DNA of 64,000 nucleotides from Chitinophaga oryzae (GTDB lineage Bacteria > Bacteroidota > Bacteroidia > Chitinophagales > Chitinophagaceae), in contig NZ_CP051204.2 in NCBI RefSeq assembly GCF_012516375.2, positions 6,634,001-6,698,000 on the forward strand, written 5' to 3'. The notes under the pieces are model-generated. The model had not been told where the DNA came from. It searched no databases and was given only the letters and a program-made list of their open reading frames with translations. A program made the position numbers and the translations under genes. Shown here piece after piece: positions 26,759 through 36,916 of this stretch. Each line of letters opens with the position of its first letter. Position 1 is the first letter of the stretch.

Positions 26759-27919
26759 TCAACGGTTCACGAGAAAGTGTACAATACGGCAGGCGCTGCC
26801 GGGCGTGGTAGTGATTTTCAGTGTATGGGTGCCCGTAGCCAGTTCATCGCCCAGCACCAGGTACCACGGCAAATAAAGGCTGCGGCTCCATTGGGTACGG
26901 GTGTCTATCTGCTGCTCCGCTTTTCCATCGATGCTGTACCGGAGCACGCCTGCGTCGGGGCCGGAGAGCAGCGCCACGCCTATGGTACGGCCCGTAAAGG
27001 GCAGCTCCATGGAGGCTTCAGTCGTACCGGACACCAGCATGGGCACATTCACAAAACCCGGCCTTGTATGCACGTTATCAGACGGCTTCCAGGATTCATC
27101 CACCGCAAAACCCTGCAGCCGGTTCGCCGTATGTACGTCCACGTAGTGCCCCGCGGCGTAGTTGAACGGGTCCGTTGCCGGCGGTAGAGTAGCGGCGAGC
27201 GCCTTCCGGGGCGCCGGTTTTTTAAACGCACTGTCCAGCAGCTGACGGATCGTATTAAAGTAGACTTCCTGCCCAAACGGCGACGGATGCAGGTCTTTAA
27301 AATCTTCTTTCCAGGTGAACTCCCCCGCATCGATACGGGCTGTCACTTCCCGGGCCAGGTTGATGAAAGGCAGGTGGTAACGCTGCGCCAGTTCCTCATG
27401 CAGCGCTACTTCCGCCGGTACTTTCCCCGCGCGGTAGTCTGCCATTTTATCTTCGTCCACAAAGGCCATCAGCACAATGTTCATATGCGGATTCGTCGCC
27501 AGCGCGTGCCGGATAATACCTTCCAGCGCCCTGCGCTGCACCGCAGCCGGCGTGCCGTTGACTTTATCGTTGACCGCCGCTTCCACAAAAAGCAGGTCCA
27601 CCGGGCCTTTGTCCAGCACATCCTGCTGCAGGCGGAAAGCATGCGGCAGACTGCCCAGCGACGGCATGCCCGCATTGAGCAGCGTAAAAGCCGTAGCCGG
27701 GTAGGTGCGGGTAAGATAATCGCCCACCTTGCCACGCCAACCTTCCATATTGGTGATAGAACCGCCCAGGAAGGCCACCGTGGCTTTCTTACGGGCACTG
27801 ATATGGTACCACGCGTTATCCAGGGTACCATAGCGGGCAATAAAAGTTTCGCTTTCCAGCTGTGCCCATGCAGGCACCATGGCCAGTAACAACAACAATA
27901 CCGGGAGTAGTTTTTTCAT
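26759..27919 (-). CDS. Secreted SGNH/GDSL-type hydrolase (carbohydrate esterase-like)
   Basis: The start at 27919 (MKKLLPVLLLLLAM) gives a clean signal peptide and 386 residues; an in-frame ATG 36 bp upstream is less likely. SGNH blocks are visible: nucleophile Ser in VAFLGGSITNMEGW, Gly in LLNAGMPSLG, Asn in FVEAAVND, and the Asp-His pair in KDLHPSPFGQEV. A beta-sandwich domain of about 150 residues follows. Such enzymes remove acetyl or other acyl groups from sugars. It shares an operon with the O-acetyltransferase downstream. Confidence 0.87.
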   Translation of the reverse strand: MKKLLPVLLLLLAMVPAWAQLESETFIARYGTLDNAWYHISARKKATVAFLGGSITNMEGWRGKVGDYLTRTYPATAFTLLNAGMPSLGSLPHAFRLQQDVLDKGPVDLLFVEAAVNDKVNGTPAAVQRRALEGIIRHALATNPHMNIVLMAFVDEDKMADYRAGKVPAEVALHEELAQRYHLPFINLAREVTARIDAGEFTWKEDFKDLHPSPFGQEVYFNTIRQLLDSAFKKPAPRKALAATLPPATDPFNYAAGHYVDVHTANRLQGFAVDESWKPSDNVHTRPGFVNVPMLVSGTTEASMELPFTGRTIGVALLSGPDAGVLRYSIDGKAEQQIDTRTQWSRSLYLPWYLVLGDELATGTHTLKITTTPGSACRIVHFLVNR

Positions 27920-28101
27920 AACGGAACATTCTATCAGCAAGATAACCGGCTGCACGAAAATATTCCTGCTGAATTTTCACCGGGGCTGATTGAATTTTCA
28001 TCCGTCCGGCCATCCATGGCTACCTTGTGTTGACGCCTTCCGTTAAGTTTCTTTTCCGGAGGTCTCCAGGCGCCGCAAGAATATGGCTTTAACCCCGGGA
28101 A

Positions 28102-28132
28102 TTTGATTATTAATCTGATTTAGCTATCTTAA
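28102..28132 (+). promoter_or_regulatory. Candidate promoter for glycan locus 2 sigma factor
   Basis: TTTG (28102-28105) is followed after exactly 19 bp by TATCTTAA (28125-28132), which matches TAnnTTTG at four of six fixed positions. It lies 39 bp before the sigma-factor ATG. The locus 1 sigma gene has a similar TATCTTGG (8309-8316) 23 bp before its ATG. Confidence 0.35.
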
Positions 28133-28170
28133 AGCTGCCATCAGCGATGATGTAATTTCATGGACCTAAT

Positions 28171-28770
28171 ATGAATAACCTGCCTGACGATGCTGCTATG
28201 ATGACGAGCCTGTGCCAGGGCGACAGAGCGTCTTTTGTGCTGCTCTATGAGCAGCATGCCGGCGAGTTATACCGTTATATCTATCTTTTTATCCGGTCCA
28301 GGGAAGACGCGGAGGATATCCTTCAGAATGTGTTTACCCGTATCTGGATGAAGCGGGAAACACTGGGGGAAGTCCGTTCCATGCGCAGCTTCCTGTTCCG
28401 CGTAACCCGTAATCAGGTGCTCAATTATTTCCGGAGCGCAAAGGTGAAGCTACGGGTACAGAAAATGATGGCGGAGGAAGACGCTCCTGAGAATGCGGAT
28501 GCCGGCGAACTGCTGCAATACAAACAATATTATGAGCTGGCCAAAGACGCCATTAACAAGCTGCCCAGGCGCCGGCAGGAAGTATTCCGCCTGAGCCACG
28601 AAAACGGCCTGAATACCCACGAGATCGCCGACCAGCTGCATATTTCCTCTTCTGCCGTTAAACAGCACCTGTATGCCGCGTCGTGCTTTATCCGCGATTA
28701 TCTGCAAAAGCACGGCGATATTACCGCCTCCCTGCTGCTATTTCTCACCCTTTTTGAAAACCGTACCTGA
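28171..28770 (+). CDS. ECF-type RNA polymerase sigma factor (glycan locus 2)
   Basis: A 199-residue sigma-70 family factor. Region 2 (VLLYEQHAGELYRYIYLFIR, then AEDILQNVFTRIW) and region 4 (LPRRRQEVFRLSHENGLNTH, then EIADQLHISSSAVKQHL) are complete. The next gene on the strand is a FecR-type anti-sigma gene, then susC/susD, as in locus 1. It probably drives this glycan locus when the receptor senses its glycan. Confidence 0.93.
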   Translation: MNNLPDDAAMMTSLCQGDRASFVLLYEQHAGELYRYIYLFIRSREDAEDILQNVFTRIWMKRETLGEVRSMRSFLFRVTRNQVLNYFRSAKVKLRVQKMMAEEDAPENADAGELLQYKQYYELAKDAINKLPRRRQEVFRLSHENGLNTHEIADQLHISSSAVKQHLYAASCFIRDYLQKHGDITASLLLFLTLFENRT

Positions 28771-28917
28771 CCGCCATGCCCCTGCTTATCTTGTAAACCC
28801 TATTAAAGTACGATTTATATATCTCCCCAAGAATTAAAAAATTTTTTTTCTAATTGACCTGTCTTATTTTGGGATACGCGTGTCTTATTAATAGCAGTGC
28901 AACCAAAATGTCGCTTT

Positions 28918-30069
28918 ATGAACAATGAAGAAGCTGGCCTCTTTGTGAAAAGATACGCTGCCGGGACCGCTACTCCTGAAGAACATGCGGCCTTTGAGCA
29001 ATGGATTCACGAACAACCGTTACAGGAAGTACAAAGTCTGCTGGACGAATACACCCTGCTGATGGAACAGCATCCCGTATGGCTGCCGGCCAACCGGGAG
29101 CTGCTGGACCGTATGCTGCGTGAGCTGGACCGCCAGCAACCGGCCCGGATCGTTTCGCTGCCCTGGTGGAAACGCAAACGGTCCCTCGCCGCAGGCGTGG
29201 CCCTGTTGCTCGCTGCCGGCAGCTATGCATTGTGGCAATACACCGCATCCAGGCAACATACCACAACGGTGGCCGGCATCGTTGCCGGCTCCACCCGCGC
29301 CACGTTGCAGCTGGCAGATGGCACCACCATCGCGTTGGACAGCACCGGTACCGCCGGCGCAGCCAAACCCAGCCACGTCGTCAAAATTGCCGCCGGCCTG
29401 CTGCAATACAATCCCCGGGGCGAAACCAGCGCCACCGTGTACAACACCCTCACCACGCCCCGCGGCGGGCAATACCAGCTGCTACTGCAGGACGGCACAC
29501 GGGTATGGCTCAACGCCGCATCGTCTATCCGCTTCCCGGTAGCTTTTAACGGTAACGAGCGTACGGTGGAAGTGAGCGGAGAAGCTTACTTTGAAGTGGC
29601 CCGCCAGGCCGGCAAACCCTTCATCGTAAAAACAGGCCCCATGCAGGTCAACGTACTGGGCACCCGTTTTATCGTCAGCGCCTACCCGGAGGAAACACAG
29701 ATCCGCACCACCCTCGCTGAAGGAAAAGTGGCCGTTACCACCGGCGGCAACACCCTGCAACTGGCGCCGGGGCAACAGTCGGTGCTCCCCAAAGGCAGCG
29801 ACGCCTTTACCCTCCGCAACGCAGACACCGACCAGGAGCTGGGCTGGAAAGATGGACGCTTTATTTTCAACGGCAACATCCGCGATATCATGCCGCAGCT
29901 GGAACGCTGGTATGATATCCAGGTGGAATATGAAGGCAACATCAGCAACCAGGCTTTTATAGGAGATATTTCACGGAATGAAAACCTGAGCGAAGTGCTG
30001 AAAATACTGGAGCTCACAGGGAAAATACATTTCAGGGCAGTTGGCAGAAAGATTATCGTATCACCGTAA
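28918..30069 (+). CDS. FecR-family anti-sigma factor with DUF4974 domain (glycan locus 2)
   Basis: The ATG at 28918 gives 383 residues; an in-frame GTG at 28897 is less likely. A sigma-binding cytoplasmic part (1-80) is followed by one membrane helix (SLAAGVALLLAAGSYALWQY). The periplasmic FecR domain has YNTLTTPRGGQYQLLLQDGT and VEVSGEAYFEVARQAGKPF. A C-terminal DUF4974-like domain starts near LGWKDGRFIFNGNIRDIMPQ. It pairs with the sigma factor 147 bp upstream and is separated from susC by a hairpin-containing gap of about 240 bp. Confidence 0.93.
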   Translation: MNNEEAGLFVKRYAAGTATPEEHAAFEQWIHEQPLQEVQSLLDEYTLLMEQHPVWLPANRELLDRMLRELDRQQPARIVSLPWWKRKRSLAAGVALLLAAGSYALWQYTASRQHTTTVAGIVAGSTRATLQLADGTTIALDSTGTAGAAKPSHVVKIAAGLLQYNPRGETSATVYNTLTTPRGGQYQLLLQDGTRVWLNAASSIRFPVAFNGNERTVEVSGEAYFEVARQAGKPFIVKTGPMQVNVLGTRFIVSAYPEETQIRTTLAEGKVAVTTGGNTLQLAPGQQSVLPKGSDAFTLRNADTDQELGWKDGRFIFNGNIRDIMPQLERWYDIQVEYEGNISNQAFIGDISRNENLSEVLKILELTGKIHFRAVGRKIIVSP

Positions 30070-30139
30070 AAACAGCATATCGTATCAACCAAAATTAACA
30101 ACATGTAATTCCATCGAAACAGGATCACCGAAAGAAAAA

Positions 30140-30166
30140 CCCAGACGCGGTTGCGACGCGTCCGGG
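30140..30166 (+). terminator. Hairpin between fecR and susC, locus 2
   Basis: GACGCG (30144-30149), a 7-nt loop and CGCGTC (30157-30162) form a GC-rich stem, extendable past one mismatch by CCC/GGG (30140-30142, 30164-30166). An A-rich stretch precedes it and there is no U-tract. It occupies the same place as the hairpin of locus 1. Confidence 0.5.
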
Positions 30167-30310
30167 GAACTATTGCCCGGTTTAAATCCTTCATCAGTGA
30201 ACTGAATGAATTCTTAACACATTAACCAAGCGTACCAAATTTATGCTTTTTAAACAAAAGGTCAAACGGGGTATGCAGGCCAGTGGCTTGCCCCCACAAT
30301 TCTGCTGTTT

Positions 30311-33300
30311 ATGAAACTGACGCTCGTTCTGATGATCGCAGCTACCCTACAGGTTACCGCCTCCGCCTTCGGCCAGCAGGTGACACTTCACCAGAAGAAC
30401 GCTTCCCTGCTGGAAGTACTGAAGTCCATCCGAAAACAAACCGGCTGCAGCTTTATCGGCGACCGCCAGATGCTGCAACGCACACAGGGTATCGACATCG
30501 CCGTATCCAACGCCTCCCTCGAAGAGGCACTGAAAGCCTGTATGAAAGACCTGCCCCTTACCTGGTCGGTGGTTGGCTCCACCATCATCATCAGGGAGAA
30601 GGAAACGGCCACGCCCGTACGTAACCCCACCGCCGATTCCACCATCGTCATCCGCGGAAAAGTAATGGACAGCAGCGGCCTGTCCCTGCCCGGCGTATCC
30701 GTCACCCTGAAGTCCGATCCCAAAAAAGGCGTACAGACAGATGCCGGCGGCCACTTCACCATGCGTATGAGCGCTAAAGACGTGCTGATCTTCACCTACA
30801 TCGGGTTCGACAGGAAAGAAATACCGGTGGCCCGCAGCGGCATGATCACCGCCGTACTGCAACCGGTCGACAGCAAACTGAATGAGGTTGCCGTCGTTGC
30901 CTATGGCACCCAGAAAAAAACCAGCATGGTGGGCGCCGTCACTACCATCAACCCCAAAGAGCTGAAAGGCCCCACCAGCAACCTCACTACCATGATGGCG
31001 GGCAGACTGGCAGGCGTGATCTCCTTCCAGCGCAGCGGTGAACCCGGCCGCGACAACGCGGAATTTTTTATCCGCGGTATCACCTCCTTCGGCAGCGGTA
31101 AAGTAGACCCGCTCATCCTCATAGACGGCATGGAAATGACTCCCAACGATCTCGCCCGCATCCAGCCCGATGACATCGCAGGGTTCTCTATCCTGAAAGA
31201 TGCTACCGCTTCTTCGTTATACGGCGCCAGAGGAGCCAACGGCGTTATCCTCGTTACCACCAAGTCAGGCCAGATGGGCAAAACGAGGTTTAACGTACGC
31301 GTTGAAAACTCCACCTCTTCCAATACCCGCAACTTCAAACTCGCAGATAACATCACCTATATGAAACTGGCCAATGAAGCGGTGATCACCCGCGAACCGC
31401 TCACCACCAGGCCTTACACACAAAGCCAGATAGCGCATACTGCCGCCGGCGACGATCCTTATGTATATCCCAACAATAACTGGATCAACGAACTGGTGAA
31501 AAATACCACCAACAACCAGCGCTACAACCTCAACCTCAACGGTGGCGTGGAAAGAGCGCAATACTATATCGGCGCCACCTACAACATCGACAACGGCGTG
31601 CTTCGCACCATCAACGATAACAACTTTAACAGCAATGTTAAAACCCGTAACTACGAAATCCGCTCCAACATCAATATTAAACTCACGCCCACTACAGACG
31701 CGGTGGTACGCACCTCCGGCAGGTTCTCCGATTATAACGGGCCTATCAGAGGCGGCGGCGAAATATTCCGGCAGGCCATGAGCGCCACGCCCGTGCGCTT
31801 CCCCGCCTGGTTCCCCGCCAGCTTCGCCCCCGATGAGAAACACCCGCTCTTCGGTAATATGAAAGCCGACGACGGAAGTTTCTACACCAACCCCTTCGCC
31901 AGCGCGGTCTCCGGCTTCCAGCAGGAAAGCTCCTCCACGCTGATCGCGCAGCTGGAACTGAAACAGAACTTCAACTTCATCACCAAAGGACTGTCGGCCA
32001 GGATGATGGCCTATACCAAAAGGTATTCGTTCTTTAACATGAGCCGCAGATTCAATCCGTTCTACTACAGCGTCAGCATCGACCCCGAAGAAGGTCTCCG
32101 CGGCCTCACGCTGCTCAACGAAACACAGGGCACCGAATACCTGAACTACAGCCCAGGCGACAAGCAGGTGACCACTTTCACCTACATGGAAGCAGCGGTA
32201 AATTATGACAAGGTGATCAACGACCGCCACGCCATCAACGGTATGCTCATCACCATCCTCAACAACCAGCTGAGCGCCAACGCCGGCAGCCTCATCGCCT
32301 CGCTGCCGCGGCGCAACCAGGGCGTCTCCGGGAGGTTCACCTATGCCTACGACGACCGTTACATGATGGAATTTAACTTCGGCTATAACGGCTCTGAAAG
32401 ATTTGACAGGCATCACCGCTGGGGCTTCTTCCCCTCTATCGGCGGCGGCTGGACAGTGAGCAATGAAACATTTTTCTCCGGCCTGCTGCCCGTTATATCC
32501 CGGCTGAAACTGCGGGCCACCTACGGCCTGGTAGGCAACGACCAGATCGGCGACACCAACGACCGCTTCTTTTATCTCTCCAACGTAGACCTCAACGGCG
32601 GCAACGGCTATACGTTCGGTGAGAACTTCACAGAAGGCAAGCCCGGCGTGCGGATCAACCGTTATGAAAACAAGGACATCACTTGGGAGAAAGCCTATAA
32701 AACCAACCTGGGCTTCGAACTGGAGCTGTTTAAAAACTTTCACCTGGAAACAGACTTCTTCCACGAGCGCCGTACCAATATCCTGATGTCCCGCGCTTAC
32801 ATTCCCACCTCCATGGGACTGTACGGCACTCCGCAGGCCAACGTAGGCATTGCGGAAGGCCGCGGCGTAGACATGACCATGGAATACAAGCGCAACTTCG
32901 GCAAAAAGACATGGCTGCAGGTACGCGGCACCTTCACCTATGCTACCAGTAAAATACTGGTCAACGAAGAACCGCTGTACGCCGACCAGAACCGGTACCT
33001 TTCCCATGTAGGCTATCCGGTCTCCCAGCGTTGGGGCCTTGTGGCAGAACGTTACTTTACCGACGAACATGAAGTGCTGAACTCTCCGCGCCAGAACTAT
33101 GGCAAATACATGGCAGGCGATATCAAATACAAAGACATCAACCGCGACGGCCAGATCACCGATCTGGACAGGGTGCCCATCGGTTACCCAACCACCCCCG
33201 AACTCAACTACGGCTTCGGTTTCACCTTCGGTTACGGCGCCTTCGACATCAGCGCATTCTTCCAGGGGTCCGGCCGTTCATCCATCTTCATCAACCCCGC

Positions 33301-33718
33301 CGCCATCTCGCCCTTTATCACCGAACACTATGCCTATGGCGACGGCGCCGTGTCTCCCACCATGGACCAGCACGGCCTGCTGCAGGTCATCGCCGACAAC
33401 CATTGGTCTGAAAATAACCGCGACCTGTACGCTTTCTGGCCCCGCCTCAGCTACAGCTACCAGGGCAACAACCTGCAGGCATCCACCTGGTGGATGCGCA
33501 ACGGCGCCTTCCTGCGGCTTAAAACCGTGGAACTGGGGTACACGCTTCCTCCCCGCGGCCTGAAACGTTATGGCCTCAGCCAGCTGCGCATCTACGTCAA
33601 CGGTTTCAACCTGCTTATGTTCAGCAATTTCAAACTATGGGACGTGGAAATGGGAGGCAACGGCCTCGGCTACCCGGTACAAAGAGTATTCAATGCAGGC
33701 ATTAACCTCGGATTCTAA
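30311..33718 (+). CDS. SusC/RagA-family TonB-dependent glycan transporter with STN domain (locus 2)
   Basis: A 1,135-residue outer-membrane transporter from the ATG at 30311, which begins a good signal peptide (MKLTLVLMIAATLQVTASAF). Order: STN domain (VTLHQKNASLLEVLKSIRKQ), regulatory-like beta-sandwich (VIRGKVMDSSGLSLPGVSVT), a TonB-box-like stretch (NEVAVVAYG), plug, and barrel ending in GINLGF. An out-of-frame ATG at 30243 would encode a basic leader like the one in locus 1 SusC, joined here only if one base were restored near 30302. The STN domain implies signalling to FecR. Forms a pair with SusD. Confidence 0.94.
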   Translation: MKLTLVLMIAATLQVTASAFGQQVTLHQKNASLLEVLKSIRKQTGCSFIGDRQMLQRTQGIDIAVSNASLEEALKACMKDLPLTWSVVGSTIIIREKETATPVRNPTADSTIVIRGKVMDSSGLSLPGVSVTLKSDPKKGVQTDAGGHFTMRMSAKDVLIFTYIGFDRKEIPVARSGMITAVLQPVDSKLNEVAVVAYGTQKKTSMVGAVTTINPKELKGPTSNLTTMMAGRLAGVISFQRSGEPGRDNAEFFIRGITSFGSGKVDPLILIDGMEMTPNDLARIQPDDIAGFSILKDATASSLYGARGANGVILVTTKSGQMGKTRFNVRVENSTSSNTRNFKLADNITYMKLANEAVITREPLTTRPYTQSQIAHTAAGDDPYVYPNNNWINELVKNTTNNQRYNLNLNGGVERAQYYIGATYNIDNGVLRTINDNNFNSNVKTRNYEIRSNINIKLTPTTDAVVRTSGRFSDYNGPIRGGGEIFRQAMSATPVRFPAWFPASFAPDEKHPLFGNMKADDGSFYTNPFASAVSGFQQESSSTLIAQLELKQNFNFITKGLSARMMAYTKRYSFFNMSRRFNPFYYSVSIDPEEGLRGLTLLNETQGTEYLNYSPGDKQVTTFTYMEAAVNYDKVINDRHAINGMLITILNNQLSANAGSLIASLPRRNQGVSGRFTYAYDDRYMMEFNFGYNGSERFDRHHRWGFFPSIGGGWTVSNETFFSGLLPVISRLKLRATYGLVGNDQIGDTNDRFFYLSNVDLNGGNGYTFGENFTEGKPGVRINRYENKDITWEKAYKTNLGFELELFKNFHLETDFFHERRTNILMSRAYIPTSMGLYGTPQANVGIAEGRGVDMTMEYKRNFGKKTWLQVRGTFTYATSKILVNEEPLYADQNRYLSHVGYPVSQRWGLVAERYFTDEHEVLNSPRQNYGKYMAGDIKYKDINRDGQITDLDRVPIGYPTTPELNYGFGFTFGYGAFDISAFFQGSGRSSIFINPAAISPFITEHYAYGDGAVSPTMDQHGLLQVIADNHWSENNRDLYAFWPRLSYSYQGNNLQASTWWMRNGAFLRLKTVELGYTLPPRGLKRYGLSQLRIYVNGFNLLMFSNFKLWDVEMGGNGLGYPVQRVFNAGINLGF

Positions 33719-33735
33719 TGCAAAACACTTGTCAC

Positions 33736-35661
33736 ATGAAAAAAAATTTTCTACACAGCATATACGGAACAGTGCTCGCCGCAAGCCTGCTCGCCAGCGC
33801 CTGTAAAAAGCCCTTCCTCGACATTGTTCCGGACAACGTCGTTACGCTCGCCAACGCGTTTTCCAATAAAACAGAAGCGGAAAAATACCTGTACACCTGC
33901 TACGGCTACCTCCCCGACGCAGGCCCGGTGTCCAATATCCTGTTCTTCGGCGCAGACGACATGTGGACCTACTACGAGAACAACTACTTCTACCAGTCGC
34001 CCTGGAAAATAGCCCGCGGCGAACAAAATGTCGTCAATCCATGGGTGGATTTCTGGAACGGTAACAATCACGCCAAACCATATTTCAAAGCCATCCGCGA
34101 CTGCAACATCTTCCTGGAAAATATGTTCGAAGGCGAATCCTACCGGCATATCGCCTACCTCAGCCCCGATATGCAGAAACGCTGGATTGCGGAAGTAAAA
34201 TTCCTCAAAGCATATTATCACTTCTACCTGTTACGCATGTACGGACCGATTCCCATCACCGATAAAAGCCTGCCTGTTTCCGCTACACCGGAACAGGTAA
34301 AGGTAAAACGGGACCCGGTGGACAAAGTAGTGGACTATATCGTCCGGCTGCTCGATGAAGCCGCCGCCGAACTTCCTGCGGAAATCACCAATCGCGGTAC
34401 GGAACTGGGGCGCGTTACCAAACCCGCCGCCCAGATGCTCAAAGCCAAACTGCTCGTGATGGCCGCCAGCCCGCTGTTCAACGGCAACCCGGACTACAGT
34501 TCGTTCAAAGACAAAGACGGCCAGCTGCTTTTTAATCCCAACTACGACGCCGCCAAATGGGAAAAAGCCGCCGCCGCCTGCGAAGCAGCCATACAAACCT
34601 GTGCCGGCGCCGGTATACGCCTCTATGAATTCACCGACCCTTTCGTAAAACTGGCCCCCTCCACCGCCATACAGATGAGCATCCGCGGCAGCATCACCGA
34701 ACGCTGGAACACTGAAACCATCTGGGCCCTCTCCGGCCGTGTGGATAACGTGCTGCAAACCTACTCTATGGTGGACAGGATAGATCCTTCTTTTCCCAAT
34801 CCTACTTATCTCAACTCCTATATGGCTCCCACCATCAAAATGGCGGAGACCTTCTACAGCAAGCACGGTGTACCTATCAATGAAGATAAAACATGGGATT
34901 ACAGCCGGCGCTACGAACAACGGACAGGCACCTATGCAGAAAGACTGGACATACAGGAAGGATATACCACCGCCAAACTCAACTTCGACCGGGAAAACCG
35001 ATTCTACGCCTGCCTTGGCTTCGACGGCGGCCGCTGGTTCATGCAAAGCAACGCTACCGACGAAAATGCGTGGACCATCAAAGCCAAGTTCGGACAGCCA
35101 CAAGGCAAAGTGTCGGACCAGTTCTACTCCGAAACCGGCTACTGGCCCAAGAAACTGGTGAACTGGAAATTTACCCAGACCAATAACAGTTACACTACAG
35201 AAAGTTATCCCTGGCCGGAGATGCGCCTCGCCGATCTGTACCTGCTCTACGCAGAAGCCCTGAATGAAACCGGTAAAGGCAACGATGCCATTCCCTGGCT
35301 GGACAAAATCCGCAAACGCGCCGGCCTCGACGGCGTAGTCACCTCCTGGAGCAACTACTCCACCAGCCCCGGCAAATTCTCGTCCAAAGAAGGACTGCGG
35401 GAGATCATCCACCAGGAACGGTTGATTGAAATGTGCTTCGAAGGCTCCCGCAACTGGGACCTCAGAAGATGGAAAAAAGCAGTGATATACCAGAATAAAC
35501 CGGTGCTGGGATGGGATGTGAACCAACGGGTGGCCAGCGAATATTACCGCCCCCGAACACTGTTCCAGCAAACCTTCGTGGCACCCCGCGACTACCTGTG
35601 GCCGCTCCGCGAATACGATCTCACTGTCAACACGAACCTGGTACAGAACCCCGGCTGGTAA
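33736..35661 (+). CDS. SusD/RagB-family glycan-binding lipoprotein (locus 2)
   Basis: About 641 residues, longer than the locus 1 SusD. Lipobox LLASAC, then KKPFLDIVPDNVVTLANAFS. The helical SusD core and C-terminal signature (MRLADLYLLYAEALNETGKG, HQERLIEMCFEGSRNWDLRR) are clear. An alternative ATG at 33718 overlaps the susC stop (TAATG). It caps the SusC channel and binds glycan outside the cell. The gene starts within 17 bp of the end of susC, so the two are co-translated or nearly so. Confidence 0.95.
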   Translation: MKKNFLHSIYGTVLAASLLASACKKPFLDIVPDNVVTLANAFSNKTEAEKYLYTCYGYLPDAGPVSNILFFGADDMWTYYENNYFYQSPWKIARGEQNVVNPWVDFWNGNNHAKPYFKAIRDCNIFLENMFEGESYRHIAYLSPDMQKRWIAEVKFLKAYYHFYLLRMYGPIPITDKSLPVSATPEQVKVKRDPVDKVVDYIVRLLDEAAAELPAEITNRGTELGRVTKPAAQMLKAKLLVMAASPLFNGNPDYSSFKDKDGQLLFNPNYDAAKWEKAAAACEAAIQTCAGAGIRLYEFTDPFVKLAPSTAIQMSIRGSITERWNTETIWALSGRVDNVLQTYSMVDRIDPSFPNPTYLNSYMAPTIKMAETFYSKHGVPINEDKTWDYSRRYEQRTGTYAERLDIQEGYTTAKLNFDRENRFYACLGFDGGRWFMQSNATDENAWTIKAKFGQPQGKVSDQFYSETGYWPKKLVNWKFTQTNNSYTTESYPWPEMRLADLYLLYAEALNETGKGNDAIPWLDKIRKRAGLDGVVTSWSNYSTSPGKFSSKEGLREIIHQERLIEMCFEGSRNWDLRRWKKAVIYQNKPVLGWDVNQRVASEYYRPRTLFQQTFVAPRDYLWPLREYDLTVNTNLVQNPGW

Positions 35662-35692
35662 CCTTTTCCTTTAACATCCATTCATATTGTCT

Positions 35693-36898
35693 ATGAAACG
35701 ATATATCCTTTTACTCTTCGCAGCCTGCGGACTCCTGGCCTGCAAAGACGAAATAATGAAACCGAAGTCCGATGATTCCACGCCCCCGGACCATGTAACA
35801 AAGATCACCGAACAACCGATCCCCGGCGGCTCCAAACTGACATATGTACTGCCTTCCAGCAGCAACCTCCTGTACGTACTGGCGGAAGTGACTACCAAAC
35901 AGGGCGTGGTGCGGCAGTTCAAAGCATCCTACTATACCAATACCCTGCAGATAGAAGGCCTGGGCGATACCTCATCCTACGAAGTAAAACTCTACTCGGT
36001 CAACAAAAGCGAAGTACGCTCCACACCGGTGTCCGTCACCATCCATCCGCTGGAACCGCCTTTCACGGACGTGTTCAAATCATTTGTCATGGTAGCGGAT
36101 TTCGGCGGCGTAAACCTGAAGTTCGAAAATCCTACCGGGTCAGAACTGGAAATAGGTTTCTGCGGCCCCGACTCAGTAAAGAAAACGCTCACGCTGCTGG
36201 ACACCTATTTCAGCGCCGCCAAAGAAGGCAACCATACCTTCCGTGGCCTGCCGGCCGTCAAAGCCCGCTTCGGTGTGTTTATCCGCGACAAATGGGGCAA
36301 CACCTCCGATACCGTCTTCCGGGAGCTTACACCGCTGTTTGAAAAAATGCTGGACAAAACAAAATTCCGGGAGATCAAATTCCCCGGCGACGGCCCGGTG
36401 TATACCACCGAATGGAACATCGCCTATCCGTTCATCTGGGACGGCCGGTACTCCTCCACGTTCAACAGTCCGTATGACGGTAACGGCAACAACTGGCTCA
36501 ATCTCTCCACCAACGGCCCTACCGACGGCAGGCCCATTCATGTCACCATCGACCTGGGACAGACCGTACATATCAGCCGCTTCCGCCTCAACCACTACTA
36601 CCGTTTCATTAACAAAGGTCTGCGTAAATATGAACTATGGGGCAGTAACAATCCGCCTGCTGACGGCAGCTGGAATAACTGGACCAAAATACTGTACTAC
36701 GAACAGGAGAAACCTTCCGGCCTGCAGGGCGAACAATACAACGACGCCGATGCGGAAGTATGGCTGCGCGGCGATATGGCCAACTTCCCCGACGGGCTGC
36801 CGGCCTTCCGGTATATCCGTATCAAATGCCTGGAAAACTGGATGGGCAATGGTAACATGTCTTTTTCCGAAATCACTTTCTGGGGCGATACCCAATAA
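35693..36898 (+). CDS. Surface lipoprotein with DUF4959/DUF5126/DUF5000-like domains
   Basis: A 401-residue lipoprotein (lipobox LLAC; start 35693, or 35687 two codons upstream). The N-terminal Fn3-like domain has PIPGGSKLTYVLPSSSNLLY, as in DUF4959; a middle domain resembles DUF5126; the C-terminal discoidin-like domain (about 235-400) starts at WNIAYPFIWDGRYSSTFNSP and includes ITIDLGQ-like and IRIKCLENW segments. These accessory lipoproteins usually follow susD and are thought to bind glycan at the surface. Family assignment is by recall; the ligand is unknown. Confidence 0.82.
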   Translation: MKRYILLLFAACGLLACKDEIMKPKSDDSTPPDHVTKITEQPIPGGSKLTYVLPSSSNLLYVLAEVTTKQGVVRQFKASYYTNTLQIEGLGDTSSYEVKLYSVNKSEVRSTPVSVTIHPLEPPFTDVFKSFVMVADFGGVNLKFENPTGSELEIGFCGPDSVKKTLTLLDTYFSAAKEGNHTFRGLPAVKARFGVFIRDKWGNTSDTVFRELTPLFEKMLDKTKFREIKFPGDGPVYTTEWNIAYPFIWDGRYSSTFNSPYDGNGNNWLNLSTNGPTDGRPIHVTIDLGQTVHISRFRLNHYYRFINKGLRKYELWGSNNPPADGSWNNWTKILYYEQEKPSGLQGEQYNDADAEVWLRGDMANFPDGLPAFRYIRIKCLENWMGNGNMSFSEITFWGDTQ

Positions 36899-36916
36899 CG
36901 ATCAAACATATACAAC

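Noticed and set aside
31265..33070. A 601-codon open frame antisense to the locus 2 susC
   Set aside because: It lies wholly opposite a convincing SusC frame, has no recognisable domain, and is an expected by-product of GC-rich third positions.
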